This document shows positions 1 to 10,237 of a stretch of 64,000 nt of DNA, in pieces. This DNA comes from Hypericum androsaemum (taxonomy: Eukaryota; Streptophyta; Magnoliopsida; Malpighiales; Hypericaceae). Each line of letters opens with the position of its first letter. Within the stretch, counting starts at the first letter, position 1. Below the pieces are notes generated by a model, which made no database searches, was not told where the DNA came from, and was given only the letters and a program-made list of their open reading frames with translations. The DNA is taken from assembly GCA_963995505.1 (NCBI GenBank), contig OZ023180.1, positions 6,731,263 to 6,795,262 of the forward strand, read 5' to 3'. A program made the translations under genes and the position numbers.

Positions 1-2
1 TT

Positions 3-125
3 GTTAGGAGAATCGTTGTTGATCTGTCTGAATCTGAATGTAGCTTGACACTTGCAAAGTCACTTGTTGCAATTGTAAAGCCGCGGTTACATAAAAATAT
101 TTATCAGTTGTCACCGAGTGTTTAG
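3..125 (+). CDS. Probable 3'-terminal exon of an unidentified gene (partial)
   Basis: From base 3 one frame stays open for 40 codons to a TAG at 123-125. The peptide is ordinary and mixed (it includes LAKSLVAIVKPRLHKNIYQL) and does not look like transposon protein. The window starts inside it, so no start codon or domain can be assigned. The copia A LTR begins only 67 bases beyond the stop, so the element would sit in or next to the 3' UTR. I do not recognise the family. A chance open frame of this length remains possible. Confidence 0.3.
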   Translation, partial: VRRIVVDLSESECSLTLAKSLVAIVKPRLHKNIYQLSPSV

Positions 126-191
126 CCAAACTCATATATTGGAGACATCAATAGATAATGTGTAAAAAAAGAATAGGTACTATGTGTATAT

Positions 192-1112
192 TGTTAAAAA
201 TATTAGTAGTTGATTATTTTTATCGTCATGCGATTCTTAGATATAAGTCTAAGCAAATATCATATAACAAATATAATTGAACATTATTAAATAAATTAAG
301 AATACTCACAATAATGGTTTGAGCACACCGTAGAAATACCACCTCCTCGTAGTTTGTGTTATACAGTATTAGCCCTCCTCTTGACAATCACTTTTTCGGA
401 TTTAATCCTGGACGAGGCCATAGCAAGCCATGTGCCATTAAACTCTTATTACCCGCCTTATAGTTTCAGGCCTCCATGGGTAAAAGAGTTCCCAGGGTAC
501 AACTTCCAATCACGTGAACAATAGGAAGCACAATTGAACATCTTTCGAACCTTTGGTGGTGTAGAACTCCGATACTATGTAAATGAGGATGCCTATGCTA
601 AGGGGGAGAGAGGAGAGTAAAACTCTAAATGAGTTTTGGTGTGTGTCAAATGGGAGGAGGATGCCCCATTTTATAGGTGCATTTTAAGACCCCATTTAAT
701 ACCAAAATAATGGCGGTCATCAATTTTCTATTAACCATGGTCAATAAATGAGCGGTTACAATTATTAACGCCTCCTATTAACCACGGTCAATAAATAAGC
801 GGTTTCGAGAGTCACAAATCTCAAATTCATAATGCCCGGTAAAACTCATACGACTTTGAAGCCAATTTTTATTCAAATCGAGAATTGATTTTTCGCAAGT
901 GTCATTTATCGTTACGAAACTTTCTCAACAGATTTCGTATTGATATCTTGTACACCCGAAACTAATTGATGTGACCTACATTAGCTCAAAGTTCCTAAGA
1001 GACTATATTTAATTAGAATTCACATTCTAATTAACCTCTTAGGCCCAATCCCAACATATACCTATATGTTGGGCCAACCTCCTCGATGGATTAAAAATCT
1101 AATTCTCCAACA
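192..1112 (-). repeat. LTR of copia element A (3' LTR, minus orientation)
   Basis: On the minus strand the LTR starts TGTTGGAG at 1112 and ends TTTTTAACA at 192, with canonical TG...CA ends and about 921 bp. Just upstream on that strand lies the purine-rich primer tract GTGGGAGATT, read from 1122 down to 1113, which marks it as the 3' LTR. The same sequence recurs at 6613-7540 in the opposite orientation. A TATA-like CCTATAAAATGG lies within it. Confidence 0.85.
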
Positions 1113-4100
1113 ATCTCCCACATGAATGCAATTGGCTGATATGTTCTAATATGAGCCTACCAATGCTACATGCAACTTGGAGTTCTGTGAGAATTAGTTG
1201 CATCAGGAAAGGTGGTTGAAAGCCTTGAACCTTCCTTAATAAAATATCTTCGGATATACTTGCCAACCAGTGGACGCGATGCCTTGAACTATTCGACATT
1301 TTATGAATACCAAGACAAAGGTACTCACACAACTCCTTCTCAAACCACTACTCGGTCCTTTCATTGTTGTCCATTTTGGCCCTGGACTGCCTTGGAAACT
1401 TTATCGAATGCTCTAGAGATTTAGCCCTTAACTCATCTCATAGAAGCGGCCCCTTCATATTCGACACATATGATCTCTTATAAGGAGTATCCTGACATAC
1501 CCTACTTATATATACTCGGAGTATAAGGATCATTAAAAGCTTAAAGATTAACTTCTCAATGGACAGGTCTATCACTCTTTCATCATAGGATAGGTAAGGA
1601 ACTCAATTTCCCAAGTACTTTGTTCGACCCTGGCCTCACAATTCGGTTGTCCTTTTGAACCTTTAGATCGGGGTTTACGATCTAGGTTGGGTTGCCATCA
1701 TGGGTTTAGGTCATTTCGTGGGCTTTAATCCCATTCTTCTCGATGATACCTCAACTTGGTCTCTCGTTAGACCTTTAGTTAATAGATCTGCGATGTTCTC
1801 TTTTGACTTTATGTAGTCTAAAGATATCACACCCGTTCTTAATAATGTTCTCATATATTTATGTCTACGGCGTATGTGTCTAGACTTTCTATTATACACA
1901 TTATTTTGTGCTCTTCCAATAGTTGATTGACTATCATAGTGCACGCTAATGTGAGGCACTGGTTTTGACCACATCAGGATGTTCTCCAAGAAATTTCAGA
2001 GCCAATCCGCCTCTTCAGCTGCTAGATCCAACCCTATGAATTCTGATTTCATAAATGATCTAGCAATGCAAGTTTGTTTGCATGATCTCCACGAGACCGT
2101 TGCTCCTCCAATTGTAAATATGTATCTGCTCGTAGATTTTATATTCTTGGAGTCTGAGATCCAGTTCGCATCTGAATACCCTTCCAGAATGGCTGGATGT
2201 CTCATATAGTGTAATCCATAGTTAGCAGTGTACCTTATATATCTAAGGACTCTAACTATCACTTTCTAATGTTCATCATTGGGATTACTCATATATCTCG
2301 ATAATCTATTTACTGAGTTTGCAATATCTGACCTAGTACAGTCCATAAGGTACACTAGACTGCCTATAACTCTAGAATAATCTAGTTGTCGCACACTATT
2401 TCTGCAATTCTTGAAGAGACTTGACACCACTTCCATAGGAGTTCTCACAATTACATTGCTATCTTTATCAAATTTGTCAAGTATCTTTTTGACATAGTGA
2501 CCTTGGGAAAGCACGTAACCTTCTAAAGTCTTGGTGATTTTTATCCCAAATATTACATCAGCTTGTTCCAAGTCTTTCATGTCGAAATTTCGCGACAACA
2601 TTCTCTTGGTAATTTTGAAATTATCATTATTATCCACGATCAACATGTCATCTACGGAGAGACATACTACCACATAGTCGTTATCGTCTCCTTTCACGTA
2701 GACACATTTATCACATTGGTTTATCTGAAACCCGTTAGATAGTATTATACTATCAAACTTCTCGTGCCATTGTCTAGGTGCTTGTTTTAGTCCATACAAG
2801 GATTTTACAAGTTTACACACCTTACGTTTTTTACCTGGAACTGCAAACCCTTCGGGTTGTTCCATGTAAATCTCCTCTTCTAAATCTCCATTAAGAAAGG
2901 TAGAGTATACGTGTCAAATAATCAACACCCTTGATTTGCTTGTAGCCTTTAACTACAAGTCTAGCCTTGTACTTATCCACAGTATCATCCGGCTTAATCT
3001 TCTTCTTGAAGATCCACTTGTGGCCTAGTGAGTTACTACCCAGAGGTAGATCCATTAGTTCTCAAGTATGACAATGCAAGATAGACTCTATCTTGCTATT
3101 TACCGCTTCCATCAAAAGAGCAAAGTCTGTAGAAGATATTGTCTCTTTGTAGGTTACTGGATCTCTCTCTAAAAGATAAGTTAGGAAATTCGATCCAAAC
3201 GAATTTCTTTTTTCCTTGCCCTTTTCTCACATTTAGGATTTCTGACTTCATCTCGAGGTTTCTCTCCCCCCACATTACTCCCACTTTGGTCAACTTGACT
3301 GTCAACCTCTGTTTGAGCTTTGTGAGGAAAGATTCTCTCAAAGAGCGAAGCATGCCTAGCTTCAATGATAGTATTCACGTGAACATCAGAGTTGTCTGAC
3401 TTGTGTAATAGGAATCGGTATGTAACACTATCTTGTGCACAACCGATAAAATATACTATCCACCGTCTTGAATCCTATCCTTATCTTTCTATAAAGTGGG
3501 ATCAGAACCTTAGCAAGACATCCCCAAACTCTTAGAAATTTGTAGCTCGATACATGACCTTTCCACAATTCATAAATAATTTTATCCAACTTTTGTGCTA
3601 CACTTTATTGAGCACATAGTTGGCCGAAAGCACGGCTTTCCCCCACAACTTGAAAGATTCTTGATCTTCTTCCCAAGTTGGTTCTCAACTTCATTCTTAT
3701 AGTGAATGAACAAAAATATTATTTTGTCTTTACTTCTCATCAAGTAGACATGACAATATCTTGTATAATCATCAATCAAGTCTCGCACTTGTATTTATAA
3801 TCAATGTTGAACTTTAGTAAAAGGTTAAATGACATAAGTTTTTGTAAAGACTTATAATTCACATGACCTAATCCACCATTCCATAATTGTAATGACTCAC
3901 GAGAATATGCAAAATTTGCATTCTTTCCAGCATTTATTACAAATGTTAGTGCTAACCTCGCAGGTCACACCCCCCATCAATCTAAGTATTAGACTTTGTC
4001 TTGGAGGCTAAAGTCATTCCACTCATTGAACATCGATTAGCTCTTGCCCGAGGTCACCTTGAGCACAACCATCCGTTTGCCTTCAACCTTGGATTCTGCA

Positions 4101-4873
4101 GAGCTTTGCATGTTGCAATTCTCATCATCCACAAGTTGATAGGTCTTGAACATCCATTTGTTTGCGCAAACGTGGCGTGTGGCCCCGGTGTCCACCCACC
4201 GACAAAATTTACCTCGACACAAGACTATGAGGTTTATGTCATCAAGGTCGAAGCTTTAGCTTGTCTCATCGACATTAGCATAAGCATACTTCTTGTTCTT
4301 GCCCTCAGCGGCATAACGTTAGTAGCAACCCTTAGCTCCAAGGCTAGATTTGCCGCAAACAAAGAAGGTATTGGTGAAGCTCTTATTATGAGCATCTCTC
4401 TCAAAATTATTAGAGCATTTCTACTAATTCTCACGGGAGCTCCCACCAACCTCAACCACACTGGTCTTGGCAACCATGCCATTTGGGTTCTTCTCAATCT
4501 TTCGGTTATCTTGCTCGATAAGCAACCTTCTCAAAAGATACTCGAGACTCATCACCTTCCTCTTGTATTTGAGGTACATCTTAAAGTCCTTCCAAAATGG
4601 CAATAATTTTCCAATCACCATTACCACTTGAAGGGCATCATGGATTAGAGTCTTAAGAAGATCTCTAACATCCTCCTCGGAATTACTCTCTTTGAGATAC
4701 CGGGTCAAGTTCAAGGTAGTCAAGAACAACACTGTCATTTGTTGCCACCTCTTGATATCCTTGAATTTCTCCGACATCTCAAATTGAGAACACGATAGTG
4801 ATTTTCTAGAATCGGCATCACGACCTCAGCGTCGCTAGCGCTCCCAACAAGAACCTCAGCGTTCATGTTGTCA
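1113..4873 (-). pseudogene. Copia element A gag-pol polyprotein, broken by stops and frameshifts
   Basis: Read on the minus strand, the order is that of Ty1/copia. Gag begins near 4873 (Met-Asn-Ala-Glu...) and runs to about 4424. A zinc-knuckle-like segment lies near 4330-4390. The aspartic protease motif WVDTGATRHVC lies near 4190-4160. Integrase pieces include DDYTRY near 3775. Reverse transcriptase is at 2865-2266 and RNase H at 2262-1711, ending in the copia signature KSRHIRRRHKYM and the tail ADLLTKGL. Domains fall in different frames separated by stops, so no full polyprotein can be made. No primer-binding site complementary to initiator tRNA-Met is visible upstream of gag. Confidence 0.85.
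2266..2865 (-). CDS. Copia A reverse transcriptase fragment (199 aa open frame)
   Basis: The longest uninterrupted piece of copia A. It opens with MEQPEGF, continues with CKLVKSLYGLKQAPRQWHEK, a classic Ty1/copia RT block, and ends in YSRVIGSLVYLMDCTRSDIA. The catalytic box, normally Tyr-Val-Asp-Asp, reads Ser-Val-Asp-Asp here (serine codon at 2656-2658), so the enzyme is probably impaired even where the frame is open. It is a segment of a dead polyprotein, not an independent gene. Confidence 0.8.
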   Translation of the reverse strand: MEQPEGFAVPGKKRKVCKLVKSLYGLKQAPRQWHEKFDSIILSNGFQINQCDKCVYVKGDDNDYVVVCLSVDDMLIVDNNDNFKITKRMLSRNFDMKDLEQADVIFGIKITKTLEGYVLSQGHYVKKILDKFDKDSNVIVRTPMEVVSSLFKNCRNSVRQLDYSRVIGSLVYLMDCTRSDIANSVNRLSRYMSNPNDEH

Positions 4874-5800
4874 AATATAACAATTAATGACTTGGGCTAA
4901 CACCCACGATTAAAAGTCCAACACGATCGAAATTAATTTCCAATTAGATCTAAGCTTAGAACACAATTCTTCTAGGCCCACAAAATGAAGCCCAACATCC
5001 ATTACAATTTACGTCAATAAATAATCAGTAAATTATGGAAACAACAATTCCTCCAATTGCAACAGAAAAAGATTGAAGAAATATTAACCAGCTTAGTTGG
5101 TTAACAAAGCATTAACTTGCTTAGAAATCAAATCGTGAGTAAATATAAAAAACCCCAATGACCGGTGTTGCACTAACAATTGGGTATGACAATAATAAAG
5201 AGATACAATCATTTATTATCCCAATTCAACTTCATGATTTCAACAATTACTGTCGAAATAAATGAGAATCCCGGACCCTCATCGTGATGCCCAATTTATA
5301 TAAAACCCATCAGCAAAACCGTTCGTGTCCAAAGTGTACAATTTAAATAAACTCAGAAATAATATATATTTCTCGGAGTAACGCCGGCGGTAAGTAAATA
5401 CAAACCTCAACAACTGTATTCACTTATTCAATTGCATGAACAACGGCAAAACATTTTTCCAATCAGTTACGAATAGTAACCAATTAAAAATTTTCCAACG
5501 GTTACGACCAACTTAATCATGTAATGGTTTAAAGATATTTTAAATCTTTTCCCAAGCTGATTAGCACACGGAAGCACACAAAACTTCTCAGAAAAATGCT
5601 TCTGGCGCACATGCTAATTTATAAGTCAGTCAGCGACGATAACAACGATAACTCGGTTCAAGACATGAACCTTTTTTTTCCGCTTTCTGTACGATTAGTT
5701 TTAAGCTATACTCCTTGACGGAAAATATAATCATTAACCATAAAGATCATCTCTATTTGAACTAATAATTTGAGGTTAAGACAATTTTTTTTCTCCAACA
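4869..5800 (-). other. Spacer upstream of copia A gag; possible divergent 5' LTR
   Basis: On the minus strand this stretch begins TGTTGGAG at 5800 and ends TTTGACAACA at 4869, immediately before the gag start. Its length (about 930 bp) matches the copia A LTR and it contains TATA-like boxes. By eye its body does not align with the LTR at 192-1112. It could be a 5' LTR from a different subfamily (a mosaic element) or unrelated sequence with fortuitous ends. Confidence 0.25.
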
Positions 5801-6110
5801 TTTATGTCTTGCGTTTCAAATCTTCTTTGTAGTTAATTCTAGGATTGAACAATAAAGTGGACACCGAAATCTCTAAACGTATTCTTTAATTGTATCCACA
5901 AAGAAACAGTAGTGATTTATTTTTATTATATTCCTTATTTCCATACAGAAATAAAACAAATTGACGCATGCAACTCTAGTAGTACCTCAATGAAAGGAGG
6001 ATAACAGACTACGAATTATACAGGACAGTAAAGAACATTTCCAACAGTGATAATATATTTGGAGTCGGAGAACTTGGCGTTGGTAATGCGTTCAATTACT
6101 TCAATCCGGT

Positions 6111-6246
6111 GCTGAAACACCAACTTTGCCAAGTAAATCGATCTCCTGTAACCTAAGCAGGCTAGGGCTTTCACTTGCAATTTTTGCAAGAGAGAATTTT
6201 CCACCTCACAGGAGCACGATTTACTTGGCAAAGTTGCTGTTTCTGC
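6111..6246. other. Imperfect inverted repeat, about 40-bp arms (hairpin)
   Basis: The 20 bases at 6121-6140 and 6217-6236 are perfect reverse complements. The complementarity extends outward and inward with about five mismatches to arms of roughly 40 bp (6111-6150 and 6207-6246), separated by about 56 nt. On the minus strand the region lies in an 83-codon open frame (6267-6016) that I do not recognise. The geometry resembles a plant miRNA precursor, but I recognise no known miRNA in it. Confidence 0.55.
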
Positions 6247-6612
6247 ATCAAACACTGAGAAGATCAACGATCACACATTAGACCCGACGGGATTCGATTT
6301 GACGCTCAAGCTTTGTGAATACATGTATGCTTTTGAGCTTGTGTGATTCATTCATGTATATATTTTTATTTTGCTTCAGTTTACTTAATATATTATGACG
6401 ATAATTATTTTTGTATATAACTGGAATTAATTTTACTCTTTTTGTCTAGAATACAATTTCGAATATTTCAACTAACACTTTATTATCATTATTTAAATTA
6501 GACCTCAGTGGAGAGAATTCTTGTTTACTTGGCCGAAAATATTTCACCCTTATCCACGCTGCTTCCTTACTTGGTTCTCAACAATCTCCGTTCGGTCTTT
6601 GCAGGCAAAATA

Positions 6613-7540
6613 TGTTGGAGAATTAGATTTTTAATCCATCGAGGAGGTTGGCCTAATATATAGGTATATGTTGGGATTGAGCCTAAGAGGTTAATTAGAA
6701 TGTGAATTCTAATTAAATATAGTCTCTTAGGAACTTTGAGCTAATGTAGATCACATCAATTGGTTTCGGGTGTACAAGATATCAATAGGAAATCTGTTGA
6801 GAAAGTTTCGTAACGATAAATGACACTTGCGAAAAATCAATTCTCGATGTGAATGAAAATTGGCTTCAAAGTAGTATGGGTTTTACCGGGCATTATGAAT
6901 TTGAGATTTATGACTCCCGTAACTGCTTATTTATTGACCGTGGTTAATAGGAGGCGTTAATGATTGTAACCGCTCATTTATTGACCATGGTTAATAGGAA
7001 ATTGATGACCGCCATTATTTTGGTATTAAATGGGATCTTAAAATGCACCTATAAAATGGGGTCTCCTCCTCCCATTTGACACACACCAAAACTCATTTAG
7101 AGTTTTACTCTCCTCTCTCCCCCTTAGCATAGGCATCCTCAGTTGCATAGTGTCGGGGTTCTACACCACCAAAGGTTCGAAAGGTGTTCAATAGTGCTTC
7201 CTATTGTTCACGTGATTGGACGTTGTACCTTGGGAACTCTTTTACCCATGGAGGTCTGAAGCTATAAGGCGGGTAATAAGAGTTTGAGGGCACATGACTT
7301 GCTATGGCCTCATGGCCTCGTCCAGGATTAAATCTGAAAAAGTGATTGTCAAGAGGAGGGTTAATACCGCTGAACACAAACTACGAGCAGGTGGTATTTC
7401 TACGGTTTGCTCAAACCATTATTGTGAGTATTCTTAATTTATTTAATAATGTTCAATTACATTTGTTATATGATATTTGCTTAGACTTATATCTAAGAAT
7501 TGCATGACGAAAAAATAATCAACTACTAATATTTTTAACA
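6613..7540 (+). repeat. Second copia A-family LTR, plus orientation
   Basis: About 928 bp, starting TGTTGGAG and ending TTTTTAACA, closely matching the LTR at 192-1112 but inverted relative to it. A TATA-like CCTATAAAATGG lies near 7050. It is flanked by neither a polypurine tract upstream nor an initiator-tRNA primer site downstream. The five bases on each side (AAATA and ATCTT) do not form a target duplication. It is therefore a solo-like LTR that did not arise as the direct-repeat partner of the left LTR. Confidence 0.85.
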
Positions 7541-7645
7541 ATCTTAAACTCTTATCAATTTTCAATATTAGTAGAGGCCCAAATCTCCTCCCGACCCCAC
7601 CCGTCCCCGAGGAGCTTTTCTCTCTACTCCATTGTCCCCTGTCGT

Positions 7646-7884
7646 ATAGTATACGGTAATTGGAAGAATAAATGGACAAGAATAGTTGGGAACATGTTGT
7701 GATGCAAATACATTAATTAATTTCGTCAACGGTTGTATAAATAAATGAACGCCATTAATTATTTGTCAACGGAACGACAACACTGTCTCCTAATTTTCCT
7801 TCTCCCATTCAATCCGGGTGTTTGTGCTTGGAATTCCGATGGATGTGTCATAGCCAGCCATCAGACCACCGAAAGATAGTAAGA
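7646..7884 (-). repeat. Dispersed repeat, uninterrupted copy (empty site of the 30-41 kb MULE)
   Basis: The reverse complement of this segment matches 30015-30216 and then continues, without a gap, into 41093-41125. The decamer ATTCTTGTCC, which flanks the big MULE on both sides, occurs here once (complement at 7674-7683). This copy therefore represents the sequence before insertion. The identity of the repeat itself is unknown. Confidence 0.85.
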
Positions 7885-7932
7885 GTTTTTTTTATAGGAA
7901 TAATAGTAAGAGATCTAGAGGTTAAAGAATAT

Positions 7933-8525
7933 GAGTTTGGATATGGTACGGAGTGAAGAAATTATTCCGAACGGTTTGAAGTGAAGGGGGTACCGCGCTG
8001 GCAAGCACAGTTATGTGATACTGGCATGTACATTTATGTGATACTGGCATGTGCAGTTATGTTATAATGGCATGTGTATTTGTGACAGCGGCCTATCCCG
8101 TTTATGATAATGGCGCGCGTGATTTTTTTCATTTTGGTCTCCGTATTTTAGTATTTTTGCAAAAAAGGCATACTGGCATGCGTAGTTATGTGATATTGGC
8201 ATGCGCTGTTATGTCATATTGGCATGCGCTGTTATGTCATAATGGCATTTGTTTCAGGTCTGTGTTTGCGCGTGACTTTTTCTATTTTGGTCCCCATATT
8301 TTAGCATTTTTACAAAAAAGTGATACTAGCATGCGCAGTTATGTGACACTAGCATGCTCTGTTATGTGATACTGGTATGCGCAGTTATGCCATAATGCCA
8401 GGCCTGTGTTTGCGCATGGTTTTTTTCATTTTGGTCCCCGTATTTAATATTTTTGCAAAAAAACTCACGCTTGTCTTCATTCCGAAAGGTTCAGAATCTG
8501 GGCATTCCGTACCCAATCCATACCC
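7933..8525. mobile_element. MULE-type MITE with internal about 23-bp tandem array (copy 1)
   Basis: The left end starts GAGTTTGGATATGGTACGG and the right end, reverse complemented, starts GGGTATGGATTGGGTACGG: imperfect terminal inverted repeats. The flanks AAAGAATAT and GAAGAATAT form a 9-bp target duplication with one mismatch, the length typical of Mutator elements. The inside holds degenerate 22-23 bp units such as TGATATTGGCATGCGCTG, then blocks like CATTTTGGTCCCCGTATTT. No transposase is encoded, so it must be mobilised in trans. A sister copy lies at 41929-42377. Confidence 0.75.
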
Positions 8526-8594
8526 GAAGAATATAGCTTCTTTTATTTTTTCAAAGGTATTTTTGTCATTTCTATGACAAAAAATATAATAATA

Positions 8595-8706
8595 TTTGCT
8601 GACATCAGTGAGGGGACTGAGAGTATAATAAAACTAAATTATGGAGAGTTTTTAATCAATGAGAGGCGAATATACCAAACATTAGGGGCCTCACAGTAAT
8701 TATCTC
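8595..8706. repeat. Single-end fragment related to the long-TIR element at 56311-57119
   Basis: The stretch with GAGAGTATAATAAAAC followed by GAGTTTTTAATCAATGAG and CACAGTAATTATCTC resembles the right terminal repeat of the element at about 56990-57119 (GAGAGTATAATAAAACC, CTTTTTAATCTATTACC, GAGAGTAATTTACCC). No second end is visible nearby. Confidence 0.4.
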
Positions 8707-8847
8707 AAAAAATGTTAAGTTGCAAGTGATAATGGGCTATGGAGCAGGAGGTATTTATTGGGTTACTAATAAGAGGGCTGGGCGCGAGACTCTCCCCGCA
8801 CCTTAAACGCCGTCGTTAAGCTCGCACCGACATCGTTCCAGTCTCTT

Positions 8848-9571
8848 TTTTTTTTAGGGACAAATAATCATATATATTGATCAAAAGCAAAAGCGCAACA
8901 TTACAAGTCCAAAGTGAGGGCTTCCGATAGTACTGGAGGAGCCGCTGAGAAAAAATAATAGTCACCCTCACCATCTAGCTTTAGATTTTGCCAGTGTATG
9001 AGCGACGCCATTAGCCTGCCTTTTTACAAAGTTAAAGCTATGATCCACTAGTTCTAGAGAGCGGCGCTCCTTGACTGTCAAGTCGCTTCGCTCACAAGTG
9101 TTGCGTTGTAGCGCAAGGCAGGCTGACAATCAGATTCGAACATAACTTTTGTAAGCCAAGAGAAATGGCGATGTCGACTCCCAATTTATTACCTCTTGCT
9201 TCCAACAGTACCGGGTGGTTGATGTTATGGAGAACTTGTATTGCAGCTGCAATGAACACACCAGTAGAGTCTCTAATCACTGCACTAACTTGACCTCCAC
9301 CCGAGTCCTTTATGCCTGCATCAGAATTGAATTTAACCCAGCTCGGGGCCGGCGCTTGCCACGTTATTGTAGCTGCACTCGGACTCGCCACACTCCTCAG
9401 AATTGCAGCTTGGTAGTCCTCCAAGAATTTCCAGCTGCCTATACCTCTTCGTATAAAGTGGCAGGAGTTCCAGCTTGAAAACCCATCAGATTTTAGGGCA
9501 CTTAAGGAACAGATGGTCAACAGTTTCTGATGCTTGGTCAGGACATCAATTTCAATTCTATCACTCTTCAA
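8848..9571 (-). mobile_element. 5'-truncated LINE, 3' end with RNase H domain
   Basis: On the minus strand an open frame of 159 codons (9571-9092) encodes an RNase H-like domain of plant L1 retrotransposons: WVKFNSDAGIKDSGGG with AVIRDSTGVFIAAA, where the Asp after FNS is the usual first catalytic residue. The element ends in a poly-A tail, seen as a T-run at about 8848-8857 on the plus strand. Everything upstream of RNase H is missing, as expected from abortive target-primed reverse transcription. No clear target duplication was found. Confidence 0.7.
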
Positions 9572-9574
9572 ATG

Positions 9575-9942
9575 AAGACTCTACTGAGAATGATGAGTTG
9601 GTGAACAAAGCTATACCCCACATAAACTATGATTATGAGGTTGAGTATGTCGAATATATTGACTTTCTCGGAGTTGACAAATTTGAATATGTTGAACCTT
9701 CTCCTTTGCTAAATATGTGGAATCACTAATGGATGCTGAAAGATTTGCTCGAAGACATGAGTTCTTGGTCTTTTACCTGAAGATTGTTTATGATTGCATG
9801 ATTTCCAAGTATTTGTTCTTTTGGGATGGACGATATCAAGTGTCACCACGTCGCTCAAAAGTGTTCAAGAGTGCATGTACGAAGATATCAAACTGGCCGA
9901 TGAAACCAAGTTCGAAGGCGAATTTCTCCAATCGGAGGGGGA
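9575..9942 (+). pseudogene. 3' part of a gag-like gene from a small non-autonomous LTR element
   Basis: The conceptual translation shares IDFLGVDKF and KYLF.WDGRYQ.PRRSK with the gag-like region of the element at 14839-17249, so both derive from related non-autonomous elements. The segment ends in a purine-rich tract (GGAGGGGGA) directly before the LTR at 9943. The 5' half is absent; the segment abuts the truncated LINE on its left. Confidence 0.6.
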
Positions 9943-10237
9943 TGATGGAGATAAGGAATGACATTAAATTAGTAATTATCTATAGTTTGATTATTATTAT
10001 TAGGAGTTTTAATTATGGTAGAATTATATGTATTAAATTTTTTTTAGTTTTCTATAAATAGGACATTTCTCTATTATTTTAGTTGGTTGAATATTGATTA
10101 TTAAAATTGAGGGTTTCACTTATTCTTGTCGCCTTCCGGTATCTGTAGAATCAACGGACCGAGACTTTTATCGTATTTTTCTTGGTATTCTCAGAATCAA
10201 CAGATTCACGATCCCCTATCCACGTTCCCGTGCATCA
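9943..10237 (+). repeat. Small-element LTR, plus orientation (3' LTR)
   Basis: It starts TGATGGAGATAAGG right after a purine tract and ends GTGCATCA. It matches the reverse complement of 11276-11525, apart from about 45 extra bases near 10145-10200 flanked by similar AGAATCAAC words. CTATAAATAGG inside it is a plausible TATA box. Confidence 0.7.

Noticed and set aside
4001..4606. 201-codon plus-strand open frame
   Set aside because: It overlaps, antisense, the copia A gag/protease, which has recognisable motifs on the minus strand.
6016..6267. 83-codon minus-strand frame as a gene (a weak resemblance to the 14-3-3 N-terminus, YLAKL, was considered)
   Set aside because: The similarity is a few residues only, and half of the frame is the inverted repeat. 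No start context or neighbouring exon was found.
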